The notes beneath the pieces were generated by a model, which saw nothing but the letters and a program-made list of their open reading frames with translations, was not told the DNA's origin and searched no databases. 64,000 nucleotides of DNA from CAG-791 sp963593905 (lineage in GTDB: Bacteria > Bacillota > Clostridia > Lachnospirales > Lachnospiraceae). Position 1 is the stretch's first letter, and every line of letters begins with the position of its first letter. The DNA is taken from contig CAVBBL010000001.1 in assembly GCA_963593905.1 (NCBI GenBank), positions 139,640-203,639 of the forward strand, in the 5' to 3' direction. A program made the translations under genes and the position numbers. Below are positions 1 through 6,922 of the stretch, one piece after another.

Positions 1-227
1 TCGCCGGTACCGAAGCGGATACAGGGAATGTTCATCAGATAGCTTTCCTTTTGGTAGTCCTCAAAGGCAGGGTCGTTCTTGGCAATATTGTGATCAGCCT
101 TGCGGAAGGCAGAGATATAGGCGTCCACCTTATTTCCCAGTTCCTGTGCAGAGGGATGTACTACCAGAGCAAGAGGTGCTACCGGGATTTTGCGTTCAAG
201 CTGTTCGTGCATTTCGAGTTCAGACAT
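1..227 (-). CDS. prs: Ribose-phosphate pyrophosphokinase-like protein, 5' part only
   Basis: First 75 codons of a reverse-strand gene that runs off the left edge. The start ATG (complement of 225-227) has a good AGGAG just upstream. The peptide contains IPVAPLALVVHPSAQELG near its start and IPCIRFGTG near the visible end. By memory this resembles the longer clostridial PRPP-synthetase-like proteins, which make 5-phosphoribosyl diphosphate from ribose 5-phosphate and ATP for nucleotide, His and Trp synthesis. The catalytic and PRPP-binding motifs lie outside the window, so the call rests on the N-terminal similarity only. It is transcribed divergently from der. Confidence 0.6.
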   Translation of the reverse strand, partial: MSELEMHEQLERKIPVAPLALVVHPSAQELGNKVDAYISAFRKADHNIAKNDPAFEDYQKESYLMNIPCIRFGTG

Positions 228-265
228 GGTACTCTCCTTATCAATTGGTTTCCGGATACATGGAA

Positions 266-294
266 AGTATAAAATTTCCTGGAAGGATATGCAA
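266..294 (-). promoter_or_regulatory. Promoter of the prs-like gene
   Basis: On the reverse strand TTGCAT (289-294) and TATACT (266-271) are separated by exactly 17 bases, which fits a sigma-A promoter. Transcription would start near 259 and give a leader of about 30 bases before the ATG at 227. Confidence 0.6.
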
Positions 295-309
295 GAGAGA
301 AAGGGCAGG

Positions 310-338
310 TTTACAGAAAAGGTGTTTTTCGTTACAAT
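310..338 (+). promoter_or_regulatory. Promoter of der
   Basis: TTTACA (310-315) and TACAAT (333-338) with a 17-base spacer, reading towards der. The expected transcript starts near 345 and leaves a leader of about 35 bases. Together with the reverse promoter at 266-294 it makes a compact divergent promoter region. Confidence 0.6.
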
Positions 339-378
339 AAGGGATGGCCGCGACAGGATGCGGCATATGGAGGAACTT

Positions 379-1713
379 ATGGCAAAGAAAAAAACAAGGC
401 CCATTGTAGCAGTAGTGGGACGGCCCAATGTAGGTAAGTCCACCCTGTTTAACGTGCTGGCTGGTGAGAAAATTTCCATTGTGAAGGATACACCGGGCAT
501 CACCAGGGATCGTATTTATGCGGACTGCACATGGCTGAATTATGAGTTTACACTGATCGACACCGGCGGTATCGAGCCGGATTCCAGGGATATTATCTTA
601 TCTCAGATGCGGGAGCAGGCACAGATGGCCATTGATATGGCAGATGTGATTCTCTTTATGGTAGATGTGAAGCAGGGGCTGACAGATGCGGACGGCAAGG
701 TGGCGGATATGCTGCGCCGTGCACATAAGCCGGTCCTGCTGGTCGTCAACAAAGTAGACAAATATGCCAAGGATATGGCGGATGTCTACGAGTTTTATAA
801 TCTGGGTATCGGTGATCCCTATCCGATTTCTTCCGTCAATCGCACCGGTATCGGCGATCTCTTAGACGCAGTGGCAGAGCATTTTCCGGAGCCGGGAGAG
901 ACAGAGGAAGAGGATGATAAGATTCGCGTAGCTATCGTGGGCAAGCCGAATGTGGGTAAATCATCCATTATTAACAGACTCATCGGTGAAAACCGGGTCA
1001 TCGTATCGGATATCGCAGGCACCACCAGAGATGCGATTGATACGGAGATCAAACACAATGGTACGCCCTATGTATTCATTGATACAGCCGGACTTCGCCG
1101 GAAGAATAAGATCAAGGAAGAGCTGGAGCGGTTTATGATTCTGCGCACCGTGGCAGCGGTAGAGCGGGCGGATATTACGGTATTGGTTATCGACGGCACA
1201 GAGGGTGTCACAGAGCAGGATGCCAAAATCGCCGGTATTGCCCATGACAGAGGCAAGGCTGTGATCATCGCCGTCAACAAATGGGATCTGGTGGAGAAGG
1301 ATAATTCCACGGTCAACAAATTCACCCAGAAGGTGCGCTCTGTTCTTTCCTTCCTGCCCTACGCAGAGATCATTTTCATCTCTGCTGTCAGCGGACAGCG
1401 TCTGCCTAAGCTCTATGACATGATCGATGCTGTACACGCCAATCAGTCTATGCGTATTCAGACCGGTGTACTTAACGAGATCATCTCAGAGGCTACCGTT
1501 ATGCAGCAGCCGCCGTCGGATAAAGGCAAGATGCTGCGTATTTTCTACGGCACCCAGATCGGTGTCAAGCCGCCGACCTTTGTGTTGTTTGTCAATGATA
1601 AGGAACTGTTCCATTTTTCTTATCAGCGTTATATTGAAAATCAGATCAGGCAGGCCTTTGGCTTTAAGGGAACCCCTCTGAAATTTATTATCAGAGAGCG
1701 CAAGGAAGGCTGA
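379..1713 (+). CDS. der: Ribosome biogenesis GTPase Der (EngA)
   Basis: Essential GTPase of 50S subunit assembly with two tandem G domains and a C-terminal KH-like domain. The first Walker A (GRPNVGKS) is at residues about 14-21 and the second (GKPNVGKSS) near 187-195. The switch-type motifs DTGG and DTAGLRRK follow in their proper places, and NKVDK and NKWD provide the G4 elements. At 444 residues the length is typical. The open frame extends further upstream, but the ATG at 379 has GGAGG at 369-373 and gives the usual MAKKKTRPIVAVVG start, so it was chosen. Followed by a hairpin-rich intergenic region and plsY. Confidence 0.95.
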   Translation: MAKKKTRPIVAVVGRPNVGKSTLFNVLAGEKISIVKDTPGITRDRIYADCTWLNYEFTLIDTGGIEPDSRDIILSQMREQAQMAIDMADVILFMVDVKQGLTDADGKVADMLRRAHKPVLLVVNKVDKYAKDMADVYEFYNLGIGDPYPISSVNRTGIGDLLDAVAEHFPEPGETEEEDDKIRVAIVGKPNVGKSSIINRLIGENRVIVSDIAGTTRDAIDTEIKHNGTPYVFIDTAGLRRKNKIKEELERFMILRTVAAVERADITVLVIDGTEGVTEQDAKIAGIAHDRGKAVIIAVNKWDLVEKDNSTVNKFTQKVRSVLSFLPYAEIIFISAVSGQRLPKLYDMIDAVHANQSMRIQTGVLNEIISEATVMQQPPSDKGKMLRIFYGTQIGVKPPTFVLFVNDKELFHFSYQRYIENQIRQAFGFKGTPLKFIIRERKEG

Positions 1714-1716
1714 TAA

Positions 1717-1990
1717 TTTGAAAAAATCTGTGTAGTTCTTCTTTCAAATTGCATGGATGCGTAAATGTTATCAGTGCATAATGGCATCCGAGAGTTTGCC
1801 TTCGCGAAATTCTCGTCGCCTCTTCGCAGCATGGCTGCTCAGAAATGGGGATTAGTGTGAAAAATATGCCCGATGGCATATTTTTCGCACAGCTATTTGT
1901 TTCTGTGAAACAAATAGCCCTGATGGCAGACGAGAATCTGAAATTCTCGTAGCCTCTTCGCAGCATAGCTGCTCAGAAATGAGGATTAAA
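1717..1990 (+). repeat. Two tandem copies of the modular hairpin element before plsY
   Basis: Copy 1 (1717-1850) has outer arms TTTGAAA/TTTCAAA, a GGATGC/GCATCC pair, a core-type hairpin (1790-1814) and a small GCAGC/GCTGC hairpin leading into GGGG. Copy 2 (about 1851-1990) has a 16-bp hairpin (1855-1870 with 1875-1890, loop CGAT), a 12-bp hairpin (1892-1903 with 1907-1918), an ACGAGAAT/ATTCTCGT hairpin and again the GCAGC/GCTGC hairpin, now followed by GAGG, the SD of plsY. The 35-base end modules at 1819-1853 and 1953-1987 differ at only two positions. The region is non-coding and belongs to the family also seen before atpD, degV, recU and hisB. Confidence 0.8.
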
Positions 1991-2683
1991 ATGAATATTG
2001 CAATAAGAGTGGCAGCATTGGCCATCGGCTATGTATTCGGCCTGTTTCAGACTGCCTATCTGTATGGAAAATATAAGGGGATCGATATCCGCAATTACGG
2101 CAGCGGCAACGCAGGCACCACCAATACACTGCGCGTGTTGGGAACCAAGGCGGGGATCATCGTATTTCTGGGAGATGTGTTGAAGTGTGTAGCGGCGGAG
2201 CTGGTGATGTACCTGCTCCTTGGCAGCAGACATAGTGAGATTTTATATCTGCTAAAGCTCTATACAGCAGCAGGATGTGTGCTGGGCCATGATTTTCCCT
2301 TCTATATGAATTTTAAGGGTGGTAAGGGAATCGCTGTCACCGCAGGTCTGGTGGTGAGCTTTCACTGGATGTTTCTGCCGGTGGGACTGCTTTGCTTTTT
2401 AGTACCTTTCCTGGTGACTCACTATGTGTCTCTGGGATCTCTTTTGGTTTATGTAGGATTTGTGATCGAGATGATCGTCTGCGGACAGGCCGGCCTCTTT
2501 GGAGCGTCCGGTGCGGTGCTGCTGGAGATGTATGTCATATCGCTGCTGTTGGCAGCGTTGGCTTTTTATCAGCACCGTGGCAATATCGTAAAGCTTGCCA
2601 GGGGCACGGAGCGGAAGACTTCGCTGCTTCACAATAAAGCAATGCTTGATCCGGATAAGAAGTCAGGAAAAGAGGATCGATAG
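1991..2683 (+). CDS. plsY: Glycerol-3-phosphate acyltransferase PlsY
   Basis: Membrane acyltransferase that moves the acyl group of acyl-phosphate to glycerol 3-phosphate, the first step of phospholipid synthesis. It shows the PlsY hallmarks: NYGSGNAGTTNTLR in the first third, GHDFPFYMNFKGGKG in the middle, and several hydrophobic segments. Length is 230 residues. Two ATGs lie close together (1979 and 1991); the second was chosen because GAGG at 1981-1984 sits at the right distance and overlaps the first ATG. The next gene, gpsA, makes the substrate of this enzyme. The C-terminal tail is basic and charged. Confidence 0.9.
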   Translation: MNIAIRVAALAIGYVFGLFQTAYLYGKYKGIDIRNYGSGNAGTTNTLRVLGTKAGIIVFLGDVLKCVAAELVMYLLLGSRHSEILYLLKLYTAAGCVLGHDFPFYMNFKGGKGIAVTAGLVVSFHWMFLPVGLLCFLVPFLVTHYVSLGSLLVYVGFVIEMIVCGQAGLFGASGAVLLEMYVISLLLAALAFYQHRGNIVKLARGTERKTSLLHNKAMLDPDKKSGKEDR

Positions 2684-2779
2684 CATTTTTTTTAAACCGC
2701 GGCACAGAAGAAAATGAATTCGAGAGATTTATTTTACTAAGAAGCATTATTAGCCCGGATGGCAGAATGGAGATGGATG

Positions 2780-3778
2780 ATGGCAAAGGTCGGAATGATT
2801 GGCGCAGGCAGTTGGGGAACAGCACTTACCTATTGCCTGACATGCAATGGACATGAAGTGACAGTGTGGTCGATTGCACAAAACGAAGTGGATATGCTGA
2901 ATACAGAGCATGAGCAGAAGGAAAAGCTGCCCGGCGTGATGCTTCCGGAAAGTGTGGAGGCTACCACGGATTTGAAAAAAGCGATGAAGGACAAGGATTT
3001 GCTGGTGATGGCAGTACCTTCTCCCTTCTTCAGAAGTACAGCCCATTCTATGGCACCATATTGCGCAAAGGGACAGCGGATCGTCTCTGTGGCAAAGGGT
3101 ATCGAAGAGAATACGCTTTTGACACTCAGTGAGATTCTGGAGCAGGAGCTGCAGGAAGCACAGGTGCAGGTGGCAGTTTTAAGTGGTCCCACCCATGCGG
3201 AGGAAGTGGGAAAGGGAATGCCCACTGCTATTGTGGCCGGGGCGCATTCTATGGAAATGGCGGAGTATGTCCAGGATATTTTCATGAATGATTATTTCCG
3301 TGTTTATACCAGCATGGACATGAAGGGCATGCAGATCGGCGCAGCACTTAAAAATGTGATTGCACTGGCGGCAGGTACAGCGGACGGATTGGGCTGCGGT
3401 GACAATACCAAGGCGGCCCTGATCACCCGAGGTATTGCGGAGATCAAACGTCTGGGAATGGCTATGGGCTGTGAGCCGGAGACTTTTTCGGGTCTTACCG
3501 GTATCGGTGATCTGATTGTCACCTGTGCCTCTATGCATTCCAGAAATCGCCGGGCCGGCATATTGATTGGCAAGGGATATACACCGGATGAGGCTATGAA
3601 GGAAGTAAAGCAGGTGGTAGAGGGTGTCTACAGTGCCAAAGCGGCCATGCAGCTGGCGGAAAAGTATCAGGTACAGATGCCTATCATAGAGCAGGTGAAT
3701 CTGGTATTGTTTGACAATAAGAGCGCGGCGGATGCCCTGCGAGATCTGATGCTGCGGGATCGGAAAGCAGAGAAGTAG
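2780..3778 (+). CDS. gpsA: NAD(P)H-dependent glycerol-3-phosphate dehydrogenase
   Basis: Makes sn-glycerol 3-phosphate from dihydroxyacetone phosphate for phospholipid synthesis, so it works directly with plsY upstream. The N-terminal Rossmann motif GAGSWGTALT, the segment LSGPTHAEEV and the catalytic-region sequence ALKNVIALAAGTADGLGCGDNTKAA are characteristic. Length is 332 residues from the ATG at 2780. Alternative in-frame ATGs at 2759 and 2777 exist; 2780 was chosen for the canonical MAKVGMIGAG start and the TGGAG at 2768-2772. It probably shares a transcript with plsY; no terminator was seen between them. Confidence 0.93.
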   Translation: MAKVGMIGAGSWGTALTYCLTCNGHEVTVWSIAQNEVDMLNTEHEQKEKLPGVMLPESVEATTDLKKAMKDKDLLVMAVPSPFFRSTAHSMAPYCAKGQRIVSVAKGIEENTLLTLSEILEQELQEAQVQVAVLSGPTHAEEVGKGMPTAIVAGAHSMEMAEYVQDIFMNDYFRVYTSMDMKGMQIGAALKNVIALAAGTADGLGCGDNTKAALITRGIAEIKRLGMAMGCEPETFSGLTGIGDLIVTCASMHSRNRRAGILIGKGYTPDEAMKEVKQVVEGVYSAKAAMQLAEKYQVQMPIIEQVNLVLFDNKSAADALRDLMLRDRKAEK

Positions 3779-3816
3779 AAAGCTGTGCAAGTTAATCATA
3801 GGAGGAACGGAATCAA

Positions 3817-5061
3817 ATGGAACACGGAATGACAATTTATGAGGAGTTAAAGCAGAGGGGATTGCTGGCTCAGCTGACAGACGAAGAGGAGATCAAGGAG
3901 CTGATCAATGCAGGAAAGGCTACTTTTTATATCGGCTTCGACCCTACGGCGGACAGTCTGCATGTGGGGCACTTTATGGCTCTTTGCCTGATGAAGCGTC
4001 TCCAGGAAGCGGGCAACAAGCCCATCGCCCTGATCGGCGGCGGCACCGGTATGATCGGCGATCCTTCCGGTCGTACGGACATGCGCCAGATGATGACCGT
4101 GGAGACCATTGAGCATAACTGCGCCTGCTTTAAAAAACAGATGAGCCGCTTTATCGAGTTCGGCGAGGACAAAGCATTGATGGTCAACAATGCGGACTGG
4201 CTCAGAAATCTGAATTACATCGAATTCATTCGGGATATCGGCGCCTGCTTCTCTGTCAATAAGATGCTTTCTGCAGAGTGCTATAAGCAGCGTATGGAGA
4301 AAGGGTTGAGCTTTCTGGAGTTTAACTACATGATCATGCAAAGCTATGACTTCCTGGAATTATACAAGCGCTACGGCTGCAATATGCAGTTCGGCGGTGA
4401 CGATCAGTGGAGCAATATGCTGGGCGGCACAGAGCTGATTCGCAAGAAATTGGGTAAGGATGCCTATGCCATGACCATCACACTGCTCCTTAACTCCGAG
4501 GGCAAGAAGATGGGCAAGACGCAGAAAGGTGCGGTATGGCTGGATCCCGATAAGACGTCTCCCTATGAGTTCTATCAGTACTGGCGCAATGTGGGAGATG
4601 CAGATGTATTGAAATGCCTGCGGATGCTGACCTTCCTGCCTCTTGCCCAGATCGACGAGATGGATCAGTGGGAGGGCAGCCGGCTCAATGAGGCTAAGGA
4701 CATTCTTGCCTTTGAGCTGACGAAGCTCGTACACGGAGAGGATGAGGCTTCCAAGGCCAGAAAGGGCGCACAGGCACTCTTTGGCGGTGGTGCCGATATG
4801 GCAGAGGTTCCCGCTTTTGTCATGAAGGATGAGGATTTCCAGGAGGACGGTACTATGGACATCCTGGCGGTGCTTGCCAAGTCCGGCCTTTGCTCTTCCA
4901 GATCAGAGGCACGCCGGGCTGTAGAACAGGGCGGTGTCTCTGTGGACGGTGAGAAGATCAGTGATATCAAAGTTACTTATACCAGGGAGTCTCTCGGCAA
5001 AGGCATTCTGGTCAAGAGAGGAAAGAAGAACTTTAAGAAAGTAAGTTTTGAGAATGCGTAA
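3817..5061 (+). CDS. tyrS: Tyrosyl-tRNA synthetase
   Basis: Class I aminoacyl-tRNA synthetase that charges tRNA-Tyr. The HIGH-type motif is HVGH at about residues 49-52, the KMSKS-type motif is KMGKT at about 231-235, and an S4 RNA-binding domain occupies the last 65 residues. Length 414 matches the bacterial TyrRS family. GGAGG at 3801-3805 precedes the ATG. The 38 bases between gpsA and tyrS leave no room for a T-box, and no AGGGTGG-type T-box sequence was seen, so tyrosine-dependent T-box control looks absent here. Confidence 0.95.
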   Translation: MEHGMTIYEELKQRGLLAQLTDEEEIKELINAGKATFYIGFDPTADSLHVGHFMALCLMKRLQEAGNKPIALIGGGTGMIGDPSGRTDMRQMMTVETIEHNCACFKKQMSRFIEFGEDKALMVNNADWLRNLNYIEFIRDIGACFSVNKMLSAECYKQRMEKGLSFLEFNYMIMQSYDFLELYKRYGCNMQFGGDDQWSNMLGGTELIRKKLGKDAYAMTITLLLNSEGKKMGKTQKGAVWLDPDKTSPYEFYQYWRNVGDADVLKCLRMLTFLPLAQIDEMDQWEGSRLNEAKDILAFELTKLVHGEDEASKARKGAQALFGGGADMAEVPAFVMKDEDFQEDGTMDILAVLAKSGLCSSRSEARRAVEQGGVSVDGEKISDIKVTYTRESLGKGILVKRGKKNFKKVSFENA

Positions 5062-5180
5062 ATATTGCGCTAAGATATGCAATTTGAGCATTTTCTCTCT
5101 TTTTTACATACTGTAGCTTTAGTACAAAATAACTATGGTTAATTTGTACAAAAAGTCAAAAAGCAATAATAATTACTTAT

Positions 5181-5228
5181 ACCCATTACAGCACGCATAA
5201 GCTGCTGTAATGGGTATTCGTTTAAAAT
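5181..5228 (+). terminator. Terminator-like hairpin after tyrS
   Basis: Perfect 13-bp stem (5181-5193 with 5203-5215, arms ACCCATTACAGCA/TGCTGTAATGGGT) with a 9-base loop, followed by a weak T-run. It separates tyrS from the ATP synthase operon. The poor T-tract makes the terminator call moderate. The rest of 5062-5230 is AT-rich, with a GTACAAA/TTTGTAC inverted repeat and no gene. Confidence 0.6.
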
Positions 5229-5231
5229 GAC

Positions 5232-5259
5232 TTGTTTTTTAAAAAAATGAGAATATAAT
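5232..5259 (+). promoter_or_regulatory. Likely promoter of the ATP synthase operon
   Basis: A perfect TATAAT (5254-5259) lies 16 bases after TTGTTT (5232-5237). Transcription would start near 5266, leaving a leader of about 110 bases before atpB. Confidence 0.55.
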
Positions 5260-5275
5260 AACCAATGGTTGAAAC

Positions 5276-5325
5276 AAAAAAATGACTGTCAGTCATACAG
5301 ACCCTAGGGGCGGCATCATTTTTTT
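5276..5325 (+). promoter_or_regulatory. Inverted repeat in the atp operon leader
   Basis: AAAAAAATGA (5276-5285) is complementary to TCATTTTTTT (5316-5325), enclosing 30 bases that contain CCCTAGGGG. The 3' arm ends in seven Ts, so it may act as a leaky terminator or attenuator, or simply stabilise the leader. No protein-binding or ligand motif was recognised. Confidence 0.4.
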
Positions 5326-5374
5326 GTACAGCAGCAAATACTCCCTGTAGATGAGGGGAGAGGAAGGAAAAGGT

Positions 5375-6055
5375 ATGGCAGAAGAACTAATACAGCAGCT
5401 AAACGTAGAAACAGCCTTTACCATTCCGATATTTGGCGGGATCGAGATTTATGAATCCGTAGTCATTACCTGGATTATCATGGCGGTTCTCGTGGTACTT
5501 GCAATCTGGCTTACCCATGGGATGAAGGTGCAAAATCCCGGAAAGCGCCAGATGGCAGCCGAGTTCATTGTGACCTGGCTGGATAAGTTTACCTCGGGAA
5601 TGTTGGGGGAGCGTGCCAGTCAGTACGGCCCTTATATCGCTACCGTGATGATCTACATCGGTTTTGCCAATATCATCGGAGTATTTGGTGTCAAGCCTCC
5701 CACAAAAGATATGAACATCACAGTGGCATTGTCACTTATGAGCATTATCCTGATCGAGGCCTCCGGCATTGTGGCGAAGGGCGTAAAGGGATGGGTGAAG
5801 AGCTTTGCAGAGCCCACCGCCGTCATCACACCTTTGAATATTATGGAGATTGCCATCAGACCCTTGTCTCTGTGCATGCGTCTTTTCGGTAACGTTCTTG
5901 GTGCATTCGTCATCATGGAACTGATCAAAATGCTGATTCCGGTAGGTATTCCAGTGGTATTCAGTCTTTACTTTGATTTCTTTGACGGACTGATTCAGGC
6001 ATATGTATTCGTATTCTTAACTTCCCTGTTTGTCAGAGAAGCGGTAGGAGAATAG
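5375..6055 (+). CDS. atpB: F1Fo ATP synthase subunit a
   Basis: Membrane subunit of Fo that forms the ion half-channels facing the c-ring. The essential arginine is in IRPLSLCMRLFGNVLGAF, the family signature, near residue 170. Several hydrophobic helices are visible and the length is 226 residues. The open frame starts at 5351, but the ATG at 5375 (MAEELIQQ) follows a purine-rich AGGAAGG and was preferred. It is the first gene of the operon; no atpI was seen upstream. Confidence 0.93.
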   Translation: MAEELIQQLNVETAFTIPIFGGIEIYESVVITWIIMAVLVVLAIWLTHGMKVQNPGKRQMAAEFIVTWLDKFTSGMLGERASQYGPYIATVMIYIGFANIIGVFGVKPPTKDMNITVALSLMSIILIEASGIVAKGVKGWVKSFAEPTAVITPLNIMEIAIRPLSLCMRLFGNVLGAFVIMELIKMLIPVGIPVVFSLYFDFFDGLIQAYVFVFLTSLFVREAVGE

Positions 6056-6099
6056 AAATTACGTTAACCAAGTTTACAAAATAAGAACACAAACCCCAG

Positions 6100-6120
6100 G
6101 GCCTGTATCTTGTACAGGCC
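6100..6120 (+). promoter_or_regulatory. Intercistronic hairpin before atpE
   Basis: Arms GGCCTGTA (6100-6107) and TACAGGCC (6113-6120) form an 8-bp stem with a 5-base loop, about 20 bases before the atpE start. There is no T-run, so a role in mRNA processing or stability of the highly expressed c-subunit message is more likely than termination. Confidence 0.5.
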
Positions 6121-6143
6121 GGAAAAAAGAGGAGGACAAAACA

Positions 6144-6362
6144 ATGGTAGTAACAGCAATCGGAGCAGGTATCGCAGCACTGGCAGGTATCGGTGGTGGT
6201 ATTGGTATCGGTATTGCAACCGGCAAGGCATGTGAAGCAGTAGCAAGACAGCCTGAGGCAGATTCCAAGATTACACAGAAGCTTCTTCTCGGTGCCGCTC
6301 TGGCAGAGGCAACTTCTATTTACGGTTTCGTTATCGGTATCCTTTGCATTTTCATGCTGTAA
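6144..6362 (+). CDS. atpE: F1Fo ATP synthase subunit c
   Basis: Small hairpin protein (72 residues) that forms the rotating c-ring. A glycine-rich first helix (GIGGGIGIGIATG), the polar loop ARQPEA and the second helix with the ion-binding glutamate in AALAEATSIYGF are all present. The Na+-type signature known from Ilyobacter c (Gln in helix 1, Glu followed by Ser in helix 2) is missing: Ile stands at the Gln place and the Glu is followed by Ala-Thr. Proton coupling is therefore the better inference. It has a strong GAGGAGG ribosome site. Confidence 0.95.
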   Translation: MVVTAIGAGIAALAGIGGGIGIGIATGKACEAVARQPEADSKITQKLLLGAALAEATSIYGFVIGILCIFML

Positions 6363-6403
6363 AATCCGAATATACAGAATAATTCACAAGAGGAGAGAAA
6401 GAC

Positions 6404-6922
6404 ATGCAAATGTTAAGGGTAGATCCCGTAAATCTGATTTGTACTATTATAAACCTGCTCATTCTCTACTTCCTGATCAGAAAGTTCCTGTTTAAACCGG
6501 TTAGAAATATCATTGCACAGCGTGAAGAACAGATCAAAAAGTCTTACGCAGACGCAGAGGCAGTCAACCAGGAGGCTAGCGCATTAAAGAAGCAGTATGA
6601 GAACTCTCTGGATTCCATCGAGGAAGAGCGCAGTCAGGCTATGTCCAAAACGAGAGAGGATGCCGCTAAGGAGTACGCCCGCATCGTGGACAATGCCCAG
6701 ACACAGGCAGATAAGCTGTTGGCCGAGGCGAGAGTGCAGGCAGATCAGGAGAGCAGAGCAAAGGTAAAGGAAGCAACGGATCAGATCGCCGATCTGGTGA
6801 CAGAGGCAGCTTCCAGAATTGCAGCAACCAAGAACAGCAGTGACAACGATCTGGCATTGTATGATGCCTTCTTAAAAGAAGCTGCTGCAGATGATAAGAC
6901 AGAGAATGGTGAGAAGGCATGA
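6404..6922 (+). CDS. atpF: F1Fo ATP synthase subunit b
   Basis: Peripheral stalk subunit with one N-terminal membrane helix (about residues 8-30, LICTIINLLILYFLIRKFLF) followed by a long charged coiled coil rich in Ala, Glu, Gln and Lys. Length 172. It dimerises and binds delta at the top of F1. Its last codons overlap the next start (ATGA at 6919-6922), indicating translational coupling with the delta-alpha fusion gene. Confidence 0.93.
   Translation: MQMLRVDPVNLICTIINLLILYFLIRKFLFKPVRNIIAQREEQIKKSYADAEAVNQEASALKKQYENSLDSIEEERSQAMSKTREDAAKEYARIVDNAQTQADKLLAEARVQADQESRAKVKEATDQIADLVTEAASRIAATKNSSDNDLALYDAFLKEAAADDKTENGEKA

Noticed and set aside
3779..3816. T-box leader for tyrS
   Set aside because: The gap is only 38 bases and has no T-box sequence or terminator.
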